From Acidimicrobiales bacterium (GTDB taxonomy: Bacteria; Actinomycetota; Acidimicrobiia; Acidimicrobiales; MedAcidi-G1), in the NCBI GenBank assembly GCA_030747595.1, contig JASLKK010000001.1, positions 62,001 to 126,000 on the forward strand: a stretch of 64,000 nt of DNA, read 5' to 3'. Under the pieces are notes generated by a model. That model ran no database searches. It saw nothing but the letters and a program-made list of their open reading frames with translations, and was not told where the DNA came from. The stretch's first letter is position 1. Each line of letters begins with the position of its first letter. Position numbers and translations under genes: made by a program. Positions 1 through 8,595 of the stretch are shown piece after piece.

Positions 1-554
1 CCCTCGCACGACGCAGCGGTCTCTTCGACACTCTTCTGGCCGAGGGCGGCAATGTAGATCGGGATCTCGGCGCGCTTCAGATGGTTAATGATCTTCAACG
101 GCTTGCCGAGGCCGGTGCCCTGGTCGGGCGGCAGCGGAAGGGTGAACACGTTGCCGTCGTAGACGAGGGGTTCGCGGCGCCACGCCGAGCGGCAGATCTC
201 GATGATCTCCTTGATCCGGGTCAGGGGCTTGGCATAGGGCATACCGTGGAAGCCCTCGATGACCTGGGGGCCTGAGGCCCCCAACCCGAGCACGAAGCGG
301 CCCTCGGACAGCGCATCCAGACCGGCAGCCGTCTGGGCCAAGAGGGCCGGGGTGCGGCTGTACGTGTTGAGGATTCCGCTGCCCAGTTCGACGGTTGACG
401 TGCTAGCTGCCAGGTAGCCGAGCAGGCTTACGGCATCGAAGCCGTAGGCCTCGGGGATCCAGATACGGTCGACGCCGGCCGCTTCCAGTTCCCGAGCCTG
501 AGCGGCCGCGGTCTGGGGGTCGGTGGCGTAGTTGAGGCTGGTGGAGATGCGCAT
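1..554 (-). CDS. LLM-class (F420-type) oxidoreductase, 3' end beyond left edge
   Basis: The reverse strand from the ATG at 552-554 stays open for 184 codons to the window edge. It begins MRISTSLNYATDP and continues with AGVDRIWIPEAYGFDAVS, a run reading LLGYLAAST, then EGRFVLGLGASGPQVIEG, which is the usual N-terminal half of the luciferase-like TIM-barrel family. In actinobacteria these enzymes mostly use coenzyme F420 to move hydride on small substrates, but the substrate cannot be read from sequence. The C-terminal half, including most of the cofactor-binding barrel, lies outside the window. The cofactor is inferred from family and phylum. A second, only distantly similar family member lies at 18736-19680. 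Confidence 0.85.
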   Translation of the reverse strand, partial: MRISTSLNYATDPQTAAAQARELEAAGVDRIWIPEAYGFDAVSLLGYLAASTSTVELGSGILNTYSRTPALLAQTAAGLDALSEGRFVLGLGASGPQVIEGFHGMPYAKPLTRIKEIIEICRSAWRREPLVYDGNVFTLPLPPDQGTGLGKPLKIINHLKRAEIPIYIAALGQKSVEETAASCE

Positions 555-594
555 GGCACCGAGCCTCGCAGGTGTGAATGGTCTCTGAGGAACC

Positions 595-624
595 GGTCCC
601 TGAGGAACCTGTTGTTCAGGGACC
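595..624 (-). terminator. Stem-loop between transporter remnant and oxidoreductase
   Basis: GGTCCCTGA at 595-603 pairs with TCAGGGACC at 616-624, a 9-bp perfect stem around a 12-nt loop. It lies downstream of the transporter remnant and upstream of the oxidoreductase start on the same strand. There is no T-run, so intrinsic termination is uncertain. It may be the old terminator of the lost transporter gene. Confidence 0.4.
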
Positions 625-637
625 CTTGGTTGAATGA

Positions 638-775
638 TCAGTCGCGGGGAAACCAGCGCAGGATCACGGCTGACGCTGAGATCAGCATGGTGGCTCCGAC
701 CAGGATGGCCAGCGAGTAGCCGTCGGCGAACGCAGACCGGGCCACGGCCATAAGACCGGGTTGGAGGCAGGTCAT
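638..775 (-). pseudogene. C-terminal remnant of an EmrB/QacA-type MFS transporter
   Basis: The reverse strand from 775 to the TGA at 638-640 encodes 45 residues. The central stretch RSAFADGYSLAILVGATM, followed by a hydrophobic helix and the ending RWFPRD, is the typical last transmembrane helix and tail of DHA2-family (14-helix) drug exporters. An in-frame TGA lies two codons upstream of the first ATG, so nothing further of the transporter is attached. The remaining part of such a protein, about 450 residues or more, is absent and mutA starts 50 bp away. I read this as a decayed gene end left by a deletion. The alternative, a genuine one-helix small protein, is less likely. Confidence 0.55.
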
Positions 776-824
776 GAGTCACACGGCCCCGAGGACCTGA
801 CGGACCGTCACCTACCATCTGCGC

Positions 825-2678
825 ATGGATCCGCACGCCCTGTCGACTGACGGCTTCGTCACGGTTGACCGCGCCGAATGGGTGGCCCTCGCCGAGGCGG
901 GGCTGCAGGGCCGCACGCTGGCGTCGCTGGCCACCATCACGGCCGACGGCATCGAGATCGCCCCCGTTTATTCGCCGGACGCCGACCGAGATCCGAACGG
1001 CTCCGACGATCGATTCGGACTTCCGGGTTCCGGCGACCGGACCCGTGGATCATCGGCTGCGGGACGGACGACCAACGGGTGGGACGTGCGGGCCCTGGTG
1101 GCTGACGACGGCCCGGACGCCGCCAACGCCACGGTGCTCGATGAACTCGAGCGGGGCTCCACCTCAGTGCTGCTCGACGTGGAGGCAATCGGCATCCGGT
1201 CGCTCGATGACCTCGACACCGTGTTGGCCGGTGTGCACCTCGAGATGGCGACCGTGGCCCTGATGCCCGGTCCGACCAGCGTGGCGGCCGCCGGATGGCT
1301 GCTCGACCTCTGGGAACAAAGGGGCACGCCGACCGATGAACAGGCCGGCCTCCTGGGTCTGGACCCGCTGGGTGTGGCAGCCCGTCACGGTGGTGAGCCA
1401 GACGTCGGTGATGGCGTGCTCGCCATCGTGGACCGTGCCCGGGGACTGCCCGGCGTTCGGGCGTTCACGGTGGATGGCACGGTGTTCGCCGACGCCGGGG
1501 CGAGCGACGCACGGGAGCTGGGCTGGACCACGGCCGGTGGGGTGGCCGTGCTACGGGCACTGGTCGATCATGGGTTGACCATCGACGAGGCTCTCGACCA
1601 GCTTGCCTTCACGTGGTCGGCCGATGCTGACCAGTTCCGGACCATCTGCCGGCTCCGAGCGGCGCGCCGACTCTGGGCCCGGGTTGCGGAGACAAGCGGC
1701 GCGGACACTGCCCATCGGGGACAGGTCCAGCACGCTATGGGTTCGGCGGTCGACCTGACCCGTCGGGATCCGTGGGGCAACCTCCTGCGGGGCACGGTGG
1801 CCGCATTCGCGGCTGGCATCGGTGGGGCCGACGCAGTGACGGTTCGTCCCTTCGACTCGGTTCTTGGTCGGTCCGACGCGTTCGGCCGACGAACGGCCCG
1901 CAATACCCAGGTACTTTTGCTCGAGGAGAGCGCCCTAGCTTCGGTCGTCGATCCGGCCGGTGGGTCCTGGTATGTCGAGGACCTGACGTCTCGCATGGCC
2001 GACGCAGCCTGGGACCGCTTCCGCGACGTCGAAGCGGCCGGAGGAATCGCCGCGGCGCTCACCTCGGGACTGATCGGCCGGGAAGCCGACGCCTGCTGGG
2101 AGGCTCGCCGGACCCGGCTGGCCACCCGGGCCGAAGCCATCACAGGCGTGTCAGAGTTCCCCGACCTCGACGAGAACCTCCCCGAACGGCCGCCGGCCCC
2201 GTCGGATCCGTCGGGGCCGTTACCTCTCCGACGCCGATCCGAGGCGTTCGAGGCCCTCCGGGACGCTGCGGACGCTGCGGAACTGACGCCCACGGTGCGC
2301 CTTGTAACGGTGGGCGATCTGGCCGATCACACGGCTCGGAGCACGTTCGTCACCAACCTTTACGCGGTGGCTGGCATCCGGGCGCTTGCTTGCCCCGCTT
2401 CGAACACCGGGTCGTCGGTGGCCGTGGTGTGTGGATCGGATGGTGGTTACACGGCGGAGGGTGTCGCCGTGGTGGCCGCCCTCCGGGCCGAGGGCATGTC
2501 CCGTATCCACCTGGCAGCTCGGGCGGCAAGCCTGGACGACGACTTGGTGGCTGCGCTGATTGGGGCGGGCGTCGACGAGTTCGTGCACGCCGGCTCCGAT
2601 GTAATCGACCTGATGGGACGGACGCTGGATGCATTGGGTGTCGACACCCCGGTGGACGTCGAAGGGGAGTGGGCATGA
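825..2678 (+). CDS. mutA: Methylmalonyl-CoA mutase small (beta) subunit
   Basis: 617 residues, the normal size for the non-catalytic subunit of the actinobacterial heterodimer that interconverts (R)-methylmalonyl-CoA and succinyl-CoA. The mutase TIM barrel is recognisable from [11 protein letters not shown] and the later [11 protein letters not shown] and [13 protein letters not shown], which parallel [19 protein letters not shown] and [13 protein letters not shown] in the neighbouring large subunit. The C-terminal Rossmann domain (from about residue 490) lacks the DxHxxG cobalamin ligand motif, as expected for this subunit. Its TGA overlaps the ATG of mutB (ATGA), implying translational coupling. 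The start is the first ATG. I see no cobalamin riboswitch upstream. The subunit lets propionyl-CoA from odd-chain or branched substrates enter the TCA cycle. Confidence 0.95.
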   Translation: MDPHALSTDGFVTVDRAEWVALAEAGLQGRTLASLATITADGIEIAPVYSPDADRDPNGSDDRFGLPGSGDRTRGSSAAGRTTNGWDVRALVADDGPDAANATVLDELERGSTSVLLDVEAIGIRSLDDLDTVLAGVHLEMATVALMPGPTSVAAAGWLLDLWEQRGTPTDEQAGLLGLDPLGVAARHGGEPDVGDGVLAIVDRARGLPGVRAFTVDGTVFADAGASDARELGWTTAGGVAVLRALVDHGLTIDEALDQLAFTWSADADQFRTICRLRAARRLWARVAETSGADTAHRGQVQHAMGSAVDLTRRDPWGNLLRGTVAAFAAGIGGADAVTVRPFDSVLGRSDAFGRRTARNTQVLLLEESALASVVDPAGGSWYVEDLTSRMADAAWDRFRDVEAAGGIAAALTSGLIGREADACWEARRTRLATRAEAITGVSEFPDLDENLPERPPAPSDPSGPLPLRRRSEAFEALRDAADAAELTPTVRLVTVGDLADHTARSTFVTNLYAVAGIRALACPASNTGSSVAVVCGSDGGYTAEGVAVVAALRAEGMSRIHLAARAASLDDDLVAALIGAGVDEFVHAGSDVIDLMGRTLDALGVDTPVDVEGEWA

Positions 2679-4894
2679 TCCCTGACTTCACGACAGTCTC
2701 TCTGGCGCCGGATACCGATGGTCGGGCTTCAGTCGACCCGGGTACAAGGGTTGATTCGGACGTATGGGTCGATCAGGTGGTGGCCGAGACGGGCTGCACA
2801 CCCGACGAGTTGGCCCGCGACACCCCCGAACAGATCCGTGTGCCCATCCTCTCCACACCGGTCGAGGGTGCCGCCGACGGGTCTCTGAACACAGGAGTCA
2901 CCGATGCCTGGCCGGGTGTCGCTCCGTACCTACGGGGCCCGTACCCGACGATGTACGCCAGCCAGCCGTGGACGGTGCGCCAGTACGCGGGCTATTCGAC
3001 CGCCGAGGAGAGCAACGACTTCTACCGGCGCAACCTGGCCGCCGGCCAGAAGGGCCTCAGCGTGGCCTTCGACCTGCCCACCCACCGCGGCTATGACAGC
3101 GACCACCCGCGGGTGCCTGGTGACGTAGGAATGGCCGGGGTAGCCATCGATTCCATCTATGACATGCGGACACTGTTCGACGGAATCCCGTTGGATCGGA
3201 TGAGCGTGTCGATGACCATGAACGGGGCGGTGCTGCCCATTCTGGCCCTGTACGTGGTGGCCGCCGAGGAGCAGGGGGTGTCGCCGGACCAGCTGGCCGG
3301 GACCATCCAGAACGACATCCTCAAGGAGTTCATGGTCCGGAACACGTACATCTATCCGCCGGGCCCGTCCATGCGGATCGTGTCGGACATTTTCGCCTTC
3401 ACCAGCACCGAGATGCCCCGCTTCAACTCCATCTCCATCTCCGGCTACCACATGCAGGAAGCCGGGGCGACGGCCGACCTGGAACTGGCCTACACGTTGG
3501 CCGACGGCGTGGAATACGTGCGGGCCGGGATCGCCGCCGGACTGGAGGTCGACGCCTTCGCCCCCCGGTTGAGCTTCTTCTGGGCCATCGGCATGGACTT
3601 CTTCATGGAGGTGGCCAAGCTCCGGGCCGCCCGGCTCCTCTGGGCCGGCCTTATGCGCCAGTTCGAGCCGACTGACCCCCGGTCGTCGTCGCTGCGAACC
3701 CACTCCCAGACCTCAGGTTGGAGCCTCACCGCACAGGACGTCTACAACAACGTGGTCCGGACGTGCGTGGAAGCCATGGCCGCCACTCAGGGCCACACCC
3801 AGTCGCTGCACACCAACGGCCTGGACGAGGCCTTGGCGCTGCCCACCGACTTCTCGGCCCGTATCGCCCGCAATACCCAGTTGTTCCTCCAGCAGGAAAG
3901 CGGTACCTGTCGGGTGGCCGACCCGTGGGGCGGCAGTCACCATGTGGAGCGTCTCACCCGGGACCTTGCCGTGCGGGCGCTGGCCCACATGGATGAAGTG
4001 GAGGAATCAGGTGGTATGGCCAGAGCTATCGAGGCCGGGATTCCCAAGTTGCGGATCGAGGAGGCGGCGGCCCGTACCCAGGCCCGTATCGATTCCGGCC
4101 GCCAGTCGGTGGTCGGAGTGAACCGCTACCGGTTGGACACCGAGGATCCCCTCGAGGTGCGCAAGGTCGACAACGCCCAGGTCCGGGCTGACCAGTTAGC
4201 CAAGTTGGAACTCCTCCGGGCCGAGCGCAATCCGCAGGAGTGTGTCGCCGCACTGGAGGCCCTCACGAGAAGCGCGTCATCCGGTGATGGCAACCTGCTG
4301 GCGCTAGCCATCGACGCAGCGCGGGCGAGGGCTACGGTCGGGGAGATCAGCGACGCTCTCGAAAAGGTCTACGGGCGTTACGTGGCGGAGGTCCGCACCA
4401 TCTCCGGAGTTTTCAACAGCGAGGTAGGCAATGGGGAGGCAGTGGCCTCGGCCCGTTCCCGAGTAGCGGCCTTCGAGGCCGACGCCGGTCGGCGCCCCCG
4501 GATCCTGGTGGCCAAGATGGGTCAGGATGGTCACGACCGCGGTCAGAAGGTCATCGCCACGGCATTTGCCGACCTGGGTTTCGACGTCGACATCGGGCCA
4601 CTCTTCTCGACACCCGACGAGGTGGCCCGTCAGGCCGTCGAGAACGACGTCCACGTGGTGGGCGTGAGCTCGCTGGCCGCTGGTCACCTGACACTGATCC
4701 CAGAACTACGCGATGCCCTGACAGCCCACGGTCGCACTGATATCGCCATCGTGGTCGGTGGAGTCATCCCACCTGACGACCACGATGCGCTGCTGGCCGC
4801 TGGTGCAGCGGCGGTGTTTCCCCCGGGCACGGTGGTGGCCACCGCTGCCGTTGACCTGCTCGAAGCGCTGGTGGCCGGACCAGCCACCCGATAG
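2675..4894 (+). CDS. mutB: Methylmalonyl-CoA mutase large (catalytic) subunit
   Basis: 739 residues from the ATG that overlaps the mutA stop. The frame is open far upstream, but that part runs through mutA in another frame and is not coding. The N-terminal catalytic barrel contains [19 protein letters not shown], the [15 protein letters not shown] segment and [12 protein letters not shown]. The C-terminal B12 domain carries D618-x-H620-x-x-G623, the base-off/His-on cobalamin ligand motif, then GVSSLAAGH and VVGGVIPP. All catalytic landmarks expected for adenosylcobalamin-dependent methylmalonyl-CoA mutase are present. It forms a dimer with MutA and is protected by the MeaB GTPase encoded 7 bp downstream. 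Adenosylcobalamin must be made or imported elsewhere, since no B12 genes are in view. Confidence 0.97.
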   Translation: MIPDFTTVSLAPDTDGRASVDPGTRVDSDVWVDQVVAETGCTPDELARDTPEQIRVPILSTPVEGAADGSLNTGVTDAWPGVAPYLRGPYPTMYASQPWTVRQYAGYSTAEESNDFYRRNLAAGQKGLSVAFDLPTHRGYDSDHPRVPGDVGMAGVAIDSIYDMRTLFDGIPLDRMSVSMTMNGAVLPILALYVVAAEEQGVSPDQLAGTIQNDILKEFMVRNTYIYPPGPSMRIVSDIFAFTSTEMPRFNSISISGYHMQEAGATADLELAYTLADGVEYVRAGIAAGLEVDAFAPRLSFFWAIGMDFFMEVAKLRAARLLWAGLMRQFEPTDPRSSSLRTHSQTSGWSLTAQDVYNNVVRTCVEAMAATQGHTQSLHTNGLDEALALPTDFSARIARNTQLFLQQESGTCRVADPWGGSHHVERLTRDLAVRALAHMDEVEESGGMARAIEAGIPKLRIEEAAARTQARIDSGRQSVVGVNRYRLDTEDPLEVRKVDNAQVRADQLAKLELLRAERNPQECVAALEALTRSASSGDGNLLALAIDAARARATVGEISDALEKVYGRYVAEVRTISGVFNSEVGNGEAVASARSRVAAFEADAGRRPRILVAKMGQDGHDRGQKVIATAFADLGFDVDIGPLFSTPDEVARQAVENDVHVVGVSSLAAGHLTLIPELRDALTAHGRTDIAIVVGGVIPPDDHDALLAAGAAAVFPPGTVVATAAVDLLEALVAGPATR

Positions 4895-4901
4895 ACGATC
4901 C

Positions 4902-5873
4902 ATGGACGTCCCCGAACTCGTCGACGGCGTGCTGGCCGGCGATCGAGCATCGATCGGTCGGGCCCTGACGCTCGTTGAGTCGAGCCACCCCGGCCACCAG
5001 GCCGAGGTGACCGCGCTGCTCGACGCCCTCTCACCCCACGCCTCGGATTCACACCGCGTGGGCATCACCGGGGTGCCGGGGGTGGGTAAGTCCACGTTCA
5101 TCGAGTCTCTCGGGGGCCGCCTGACCGCGGCCGGCCGTCGGGTCGCCGTGGTGGCTGTCGATCCGACGAGCACGGTCACCGGCGGAAGCATCCTGGGCGA
5201 CAAGACCCGCATGCTGAATCTGGCCAACGACCCGGCAGCGTTCGTCCGACCGTCGCCCAGTGCCGGAACGCTCGGCGGAGTGACCCGCACGACCCGGGAG
5301 TCGATGGTGGTGCTCGAGGCTGCTGGCTATGACGTGGTGCTCGTCGAGACAGTGGGCGTGGGCCAGTCCGAGATGGTGGTGGCCGGAATGGTCGACTTCT
5401 TCCTGTTACTGATGCTGCCGGGTGCCGGTGACGAACTTCAGGGCATCAAGAAGGGCGTGCTGGAGTTGGCCGACATGATCGCCGTGAACAAGGCCGACGG
5501 GGAGAATGCCCCGGCGGCCCGCACAGCGGTCCGGGACTACACGGCCGCGTTACGCCTCACCCACCCGACCAGCCCTACGTGGACCCCGCCGGTGGTGATG
5601 TGCGCCGGCCTGTCGGGCGAGGGTCTGGACGAGGTCTGGGGGCAGGTCGAGGCCCACCGCGTGGCGTTGACTGGCTCTGGCGAGTGGGCTGATCGGCGTC
5701 TAGCTCAACGTCTGGCCTGGATGTGGTCGATGGTCGAGGGCCGCCTACTAGCCGACCTCCGGGCCGATCCGGCGGTGCTGGACCTCCTTGGTGTCGTGGA
5801 GGCCGACGTCTTGGGCGGACGGACTTCACCGTCAACGGCCGCCCTTCGTCTACTCGACGCGTTCGGCACCTGA
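4902..5873 (+). CDS. meaB: MeaB/ArgK-type GTPase chaperone of methylmalonyl-CoA mutase
   Basis: 323 residues from the ATG seven bases after mutB. Walker A is GVPGVGKS at residues 57-64. The SIMIBI-class switch region is seen in VAVDPTSTVTGGSILGDKT, then VETVGVGQSE and the base-recognition motif NKAD. This G3E-like GTPase gates adenosylcobalamin delivery to the mutase and protects it from inactivation, with GTP hydrolysis coupled to cofactor loading. Its place directly behind mutAB is the standard arrangement. No Shine-Dalgarno sequence is obvious in the short gap, so translation may rely on coupling from mutB. Confidence 0.95.
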   Translation: MDVPELVDGVLAGDRASIGRALTLVESSHPGHQAEVTALLDALSPHASDSHRVGITGVPGVGKSTFIESLGGRLTAAGRRVAVVAVDPTSTVTGGSILGDKTRMLNLANDPAAFVRPSPSAGTLGGVTRTTRESMVVLEAAGYDVVLVETVGVGQSEMVVAGMVDFFLLLMLPGAGDELQGIKKGVLELADMIAVNKADGENAPAARTAVRDYTAALRLTHPTSPTWTPPVVMCAGLSGEGLDEVWGQVEAHRVALTGSGEWADRRLAQRLAWMWSMVEGRLLADLRADPAVLDLLGVVEADVLGGRTSPSTAALRLLDAFGT

Positions 5874-5896
5874 CGGGCGTCCGGGAACCGGTGGAG

Positions 5897-7519
5897 ATGG
5901 AACGGCGGGCGTTCCTGTGGGACGGCCTCCGGGCCGGAGCTGCGCTCGGTGTGACCAGCGGTGTGTGGGGGGCGGCCCTCCCGAGTGCACTGGCCGGCGG
6001 TCCGAGCGCCGGGCTGGGGTCGACGCCTTCGTCGGCGTTTTCGCCGGGCCCCTACGGATCGCTGGACGGTCGGACCCCTGATGGTCATGGCCTTGTGCTG
6101 CCCGAGGGATTTACTGCCCGGATCGTCGCCGAAGGCGGAGCACCGGTGGCCGGCACCGATCTCGTCTGGCCGCTGTTTCCCGACGGCAAGGGCACGGTGT
6201 CGGCTGACGACGGGGGATGGCTCCTCGTCTGCAACCACGAGGTATTCGACTTCCAGACACCAAATGGACCTCGTGGCGGGGCCTCGACCATCGGGTTCGC
6301 TCCCGACGGGTCGATCAGTGGCGCCTGGCCCGTCCTCGTCGGGAGCCACTCCAACAGCCGTGGGGCGGTCACCCCGTGGGAAACGTGGCTCTCCTGTCAG
6401 GAGGCGTTCGGCTCGGCGGCGGGCGACGGCAACGGCCTCGTCTGGGAATGTGACCCAACCGGTGGGCGACCAGCGGTGGCCCGCCTGGTGTTGGGACGTC
6501 GGACCCACGGATCGGTGGTCGTGGATCTCGGCGGGGGGCATGCCTACCTGACCGAAGCCCATCGGGACGGTCGTCTCTATCGGGTGGCCCTCTCCGATGT
6601 CGGCGACCCGTTGAGCGGAGCGGGCGACGAGTCCGGGCGGATGGAGGCCCTAGCCGTGGACCACGACGGTGGGGTCAGTTGGTTGTCGGTTCCCGACCCC
6701 GCTGGGTCGTTCCTCCCGACCCGGCTTCAGGCGCTCGACGGCCTGGTCACACCGATGGGCGGTGGCATCCAGATCCACGATGGGGTGCTGGTGTTCACCA
6801 CCGGGCTCGACAACCAGGTCCACGCGGTGGACCTGGTGGCCGGCCACCACTCGGTGGTGTGGGACGGTTCGGGAGGACGTCGTCCGTTGCAAGGAATCGG
6901 CGACCTTGCGGTGGCTTCCTCCGGCGATCTATTCGTGTCCGAGGACCGAGGCGACATGGAGGTCGTGATGATCACGCCGACCGGGGAGGTGGCGCCGTTC
7001 TGCCGAATGGTCGGCAACGCCCACCGGTTCTCGGCGGTCACCGGACCGTGCTTCGACCCGTCAGGTACCCGGCTGTACGTCAGCTCGTTACGAGGCCGGG
7101 GCGAGGCCTTGGTGCGTGACGTGGTGCCCGATCTGGATTGGGGCACCGGGGCAGAAGGACGCCACGTCGGCGTGACCTACGAGATCAGTGGCCCCTTCCG
7201 CTCAGAGGCCGTGATTCTCGGAGGTCAGTCGACCACGACGGTGGTCCCGGCGTCGACGACTGGTGCACCATCTACGACAGCGGCCAACGAGGACACCGCT
7301 ACGAGTCCGACCGTCACTACCACCGTCACCGCCTCGTCGACGACCGGCGAGCCCTCTGGAAAAGTTGCTGACGGCAACCCTGTCGAGAGTGAAACCACCA
7401 GAAGTCCCCGTGGGGACGGTGGGTTGGTAACGCCGATCGGTCTGGGTGCGGCGTTACTCGCTCTTGGCGGCGCCCTAGCCCTTCGCAGACGGCGGGACCG
7501 AGATATCGACGGGAGTTAG
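5897..7519 (+). CDS. Tat-exported PhoX/DUF839-family protein with C-terminal membrane anchor
   Basis: 540 residues from ATG 5897 (an in-frame GTG at 5891 is an alternative). The N terminus MERRAFLWDGLRAG is a twin-arginine signal with a hydrophobic stretch ending near ALAGG. The body has DUF839/PhoX features: LVCNHEVFD, a GGASTIGFAPDGS stretch, RRTHGSVVVDLGGGHAYL and GPCFDPSGTRLYVSSLRG, consistent with a beta-propeller. After about residue 430 comes a Thr/Ser-rich linker, then a hydrophobic helix ending in RRRR, so the mature protein is probably held at the outer face of the membrane. PhoX homologues are Ca/Fe phosphatases, but DUF839 proteins are diverse and I would not assign phosphatase activity. 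Its stop overlaps the convergent nrdB stop. Confidence 0.8.
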   Translation: MERRAFLWDGLRAGAALGVTSGVWGAALPSALAGGPSAGLGSTPSSAFSPGPYGSLDGRTPDGHGLVLPEGFTARIVAEGGAPVAGTDLVWPLFPDGKGTVSADDGGWLLVCNHEVFDFQTPNGPRGGASTIGFAPDGSISGAWPVLVGSHSNSRGAVTPWETWLSCQEAFGSAAGDGNGLVWECDPTGGRPAVARLVLGRRTHGSVVVDLGGGHAYLTEAHRDGRLYRVALSDVGDPLSGAGDESGRMEALAVDHDGGVSWLSVPDPAGSFLPTRLQALDGLVTPMGGGIQIHDGVLVFTTGLDNQVHAVDLVAGHHSVVWDGSGGRRPLQGIGDLAVASSGDLFVSEDRGDMEVVMITPTGEVAPFCRMVGNAHRFSAVTGPCFDPSGTRLYVSSLRGRGEALVRDVVPDLDWGTGAEGRHVGVTYEISGPFRSEAVILGGQSTTTVVPASTTGAPSTTAANEDTATSPTVTTTVTASSTTGEPSGKVADGNPVESETTRSPRGDGGLVTPIGLGAALLALGGALALRRRRDRDIDGS

Positions 7520-7531
7520 AACTCCTCGTCG
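7507..7531. terminator. Hairpin over convergent overlapping stop codons
   Basis: CGACG-GGAGTT (7507-7517) pairs with AACTCC-t-CGTCG (7520-7531), a nearly perfect stem with one bulged T and a tight AG/TAGA loop. The TAG of the DUF839 gene and the TAA of nrdB both lie in its centre. It is symmetrical, so it could act in both directions. Neither side has a long T-run. Confidence 0.4.
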
Positions 7532-8595
7532 AACGCCACGTCGCCCTCGACGCCCACCTGGTAGGCGGCCACAGTGCGTTCGAAGAAGTTCGTGACCTCC
7601 TGTACGTCTTGGAGCTCCATGAACCCGAACGGATTGGTGGTGTTGTAGCGGCGATCCAGGCCCAACTGGGCGAGGCGCTGGTCAGCTACGAACTGCAGGT
7701 ACTGCTTCGTGTCGGCGGTCGACATGCCGGGCACGCCCTGGCCGAGGAGATCCTCAGCGAACTGGAACTCGCACTCGATGGCCTCGTCGAGCATCTCGTA
7801 GATGCGGTTGCTGAGGTCCTCGTCGAACAGGTTGGGTTGTTCACGGCGAACCGTGCTGATGACCTCGAAGGCAAAGTTCATGTGGCAGCTCTCGTCACGG
7901 AACACCCAGTTGGTGCCGGCGGCCAGGCCGTTGAGCAGGCCTTTAGAGCGGAGGAAGTACACGTAGGCAAAGGCAGCAAAAAAGAACAGCCCCTCGATAC
8001 AGGCGGCGAAGCAGATGAGATTCAGTAGAAACGTCTTGCGTTTCTCGTCGGTGTCGAGGTCGCCGAGGTTTTCGGCAGCGTTCATCCACTTAAAGCAGAA
8101 CTCGCCCTTCTTGGCGATCGACGGGATGCTGTGAATCGCCGTGAAGGCGGCCTCCCGCTCAGCCATATCGGGTATGTAGTTGTCCAACAGGGTCAGGTAG
8201 AACTGGACGTGCAGCGCCTCTTCGTAGAGCTGGCGCGACAGGTACATCCGGGCCTCGGGGGCGTTGATGTGCTGGTACAGGTTGAGCACCAGGTTGTTGG
8301 AGACGATCGAGTCGCCCGTGGCGAAGAAGGCCACCAACCGGTTGATGAGGTGCTTCTCGGCCGGGACGAGCTTGCGGTCCAGGTCGGGGATGTCGTCGGA
8401 GAAGTCGATCTCCTCGACTGTCCAGGTGTTCTTGATGGCGTCCCGGTACATCTCGTAGAACACCGGGTAACGCATGGGCCGCAGCGTCAGATCGAAACCG
8501 GGGTCCAAGATGTTGGCCCGGCGCGTGACCGGAGCGGCCTCCGGGGCCTCTAGGGGATCAGCAGCCGGGTCGAAGGGAACTTCTGCGAGAGCCAT
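7516..8595 (-). CDS. nrdB: Class Ia ribonucleotide reductase, radical-generating beta subunit
   Basis: 359 residues from the ATG that overlaps the nrdA stop (TAATG). An ATG three codons upstream at 8604 is possible but lies inside nrdA. The R2 di-iron ligands are all visible: D95 (GDSIVSNN), E126 and H129 (EALH), E201 (CIEGL), E235 and H238 (DESCHM). The radical tyrosine is present at Y133, four residues after H129, as in E. coli HSRSY, so this is not the Phe-containing class Ic type. The protein supplies the tyrosyl radical to NrdA for dNTP synthesis under oxygen. It ends four bases into the convergent upstream gene. Confidence 0.96.
   Translation of the reverse strand: MALAEVPFDPAADPLEAPEAAPVTRRANILDPGFDLTLRPMRYPVFYEMYRDAIKNTWTVEEIDFSDDIPDLDRKLVPAEKHLINRLVAFFATGDSIVSNNLVLNLYQHINAPEARMYLSRQLYEEALHVQFYLTLLDNYIPDMAEREAAFTAIHSIPSIAKKGEFCFKWMNAAENLGDLDTDEKRKTFLLNLICFAACIEGLFFFAAFAYVYFLRSKGLLNGLAAGTNWVFRDESCHMNFAFEVISTVRREQPNLFDEDLSNRIYEMLDEAIECEFQFAEDLLGQGVPGMSTADTKQYLQFVADQRLAQLGLDRRYNTTNPFGFMELQDVQEVTNFFERTVAAYQVGVEGDVAFDEEF

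Noticed and set aside
555-824. Possible cobalamin riboswitch ahead of mutA
   Set aside because: No B12-box-like sequence or suitable structure, and most of the gap is taken by the transporter remnant.
1772-2674. Upstream extension of the mutB open frame, about 300 codons
   Set aside because: It overlaps mutA in a different frame, is Gly/Arg/Pro-rich, and the ATGA junction at 2675 gives the proper mutB start.
7516-8595. Class Ic (Mn/Fe, Phe-type) ribonucleotide reductase
   Set aside because: The radical Tyr is present at Y133 and the first metal ligand is Asp (D95), as in class Ia.
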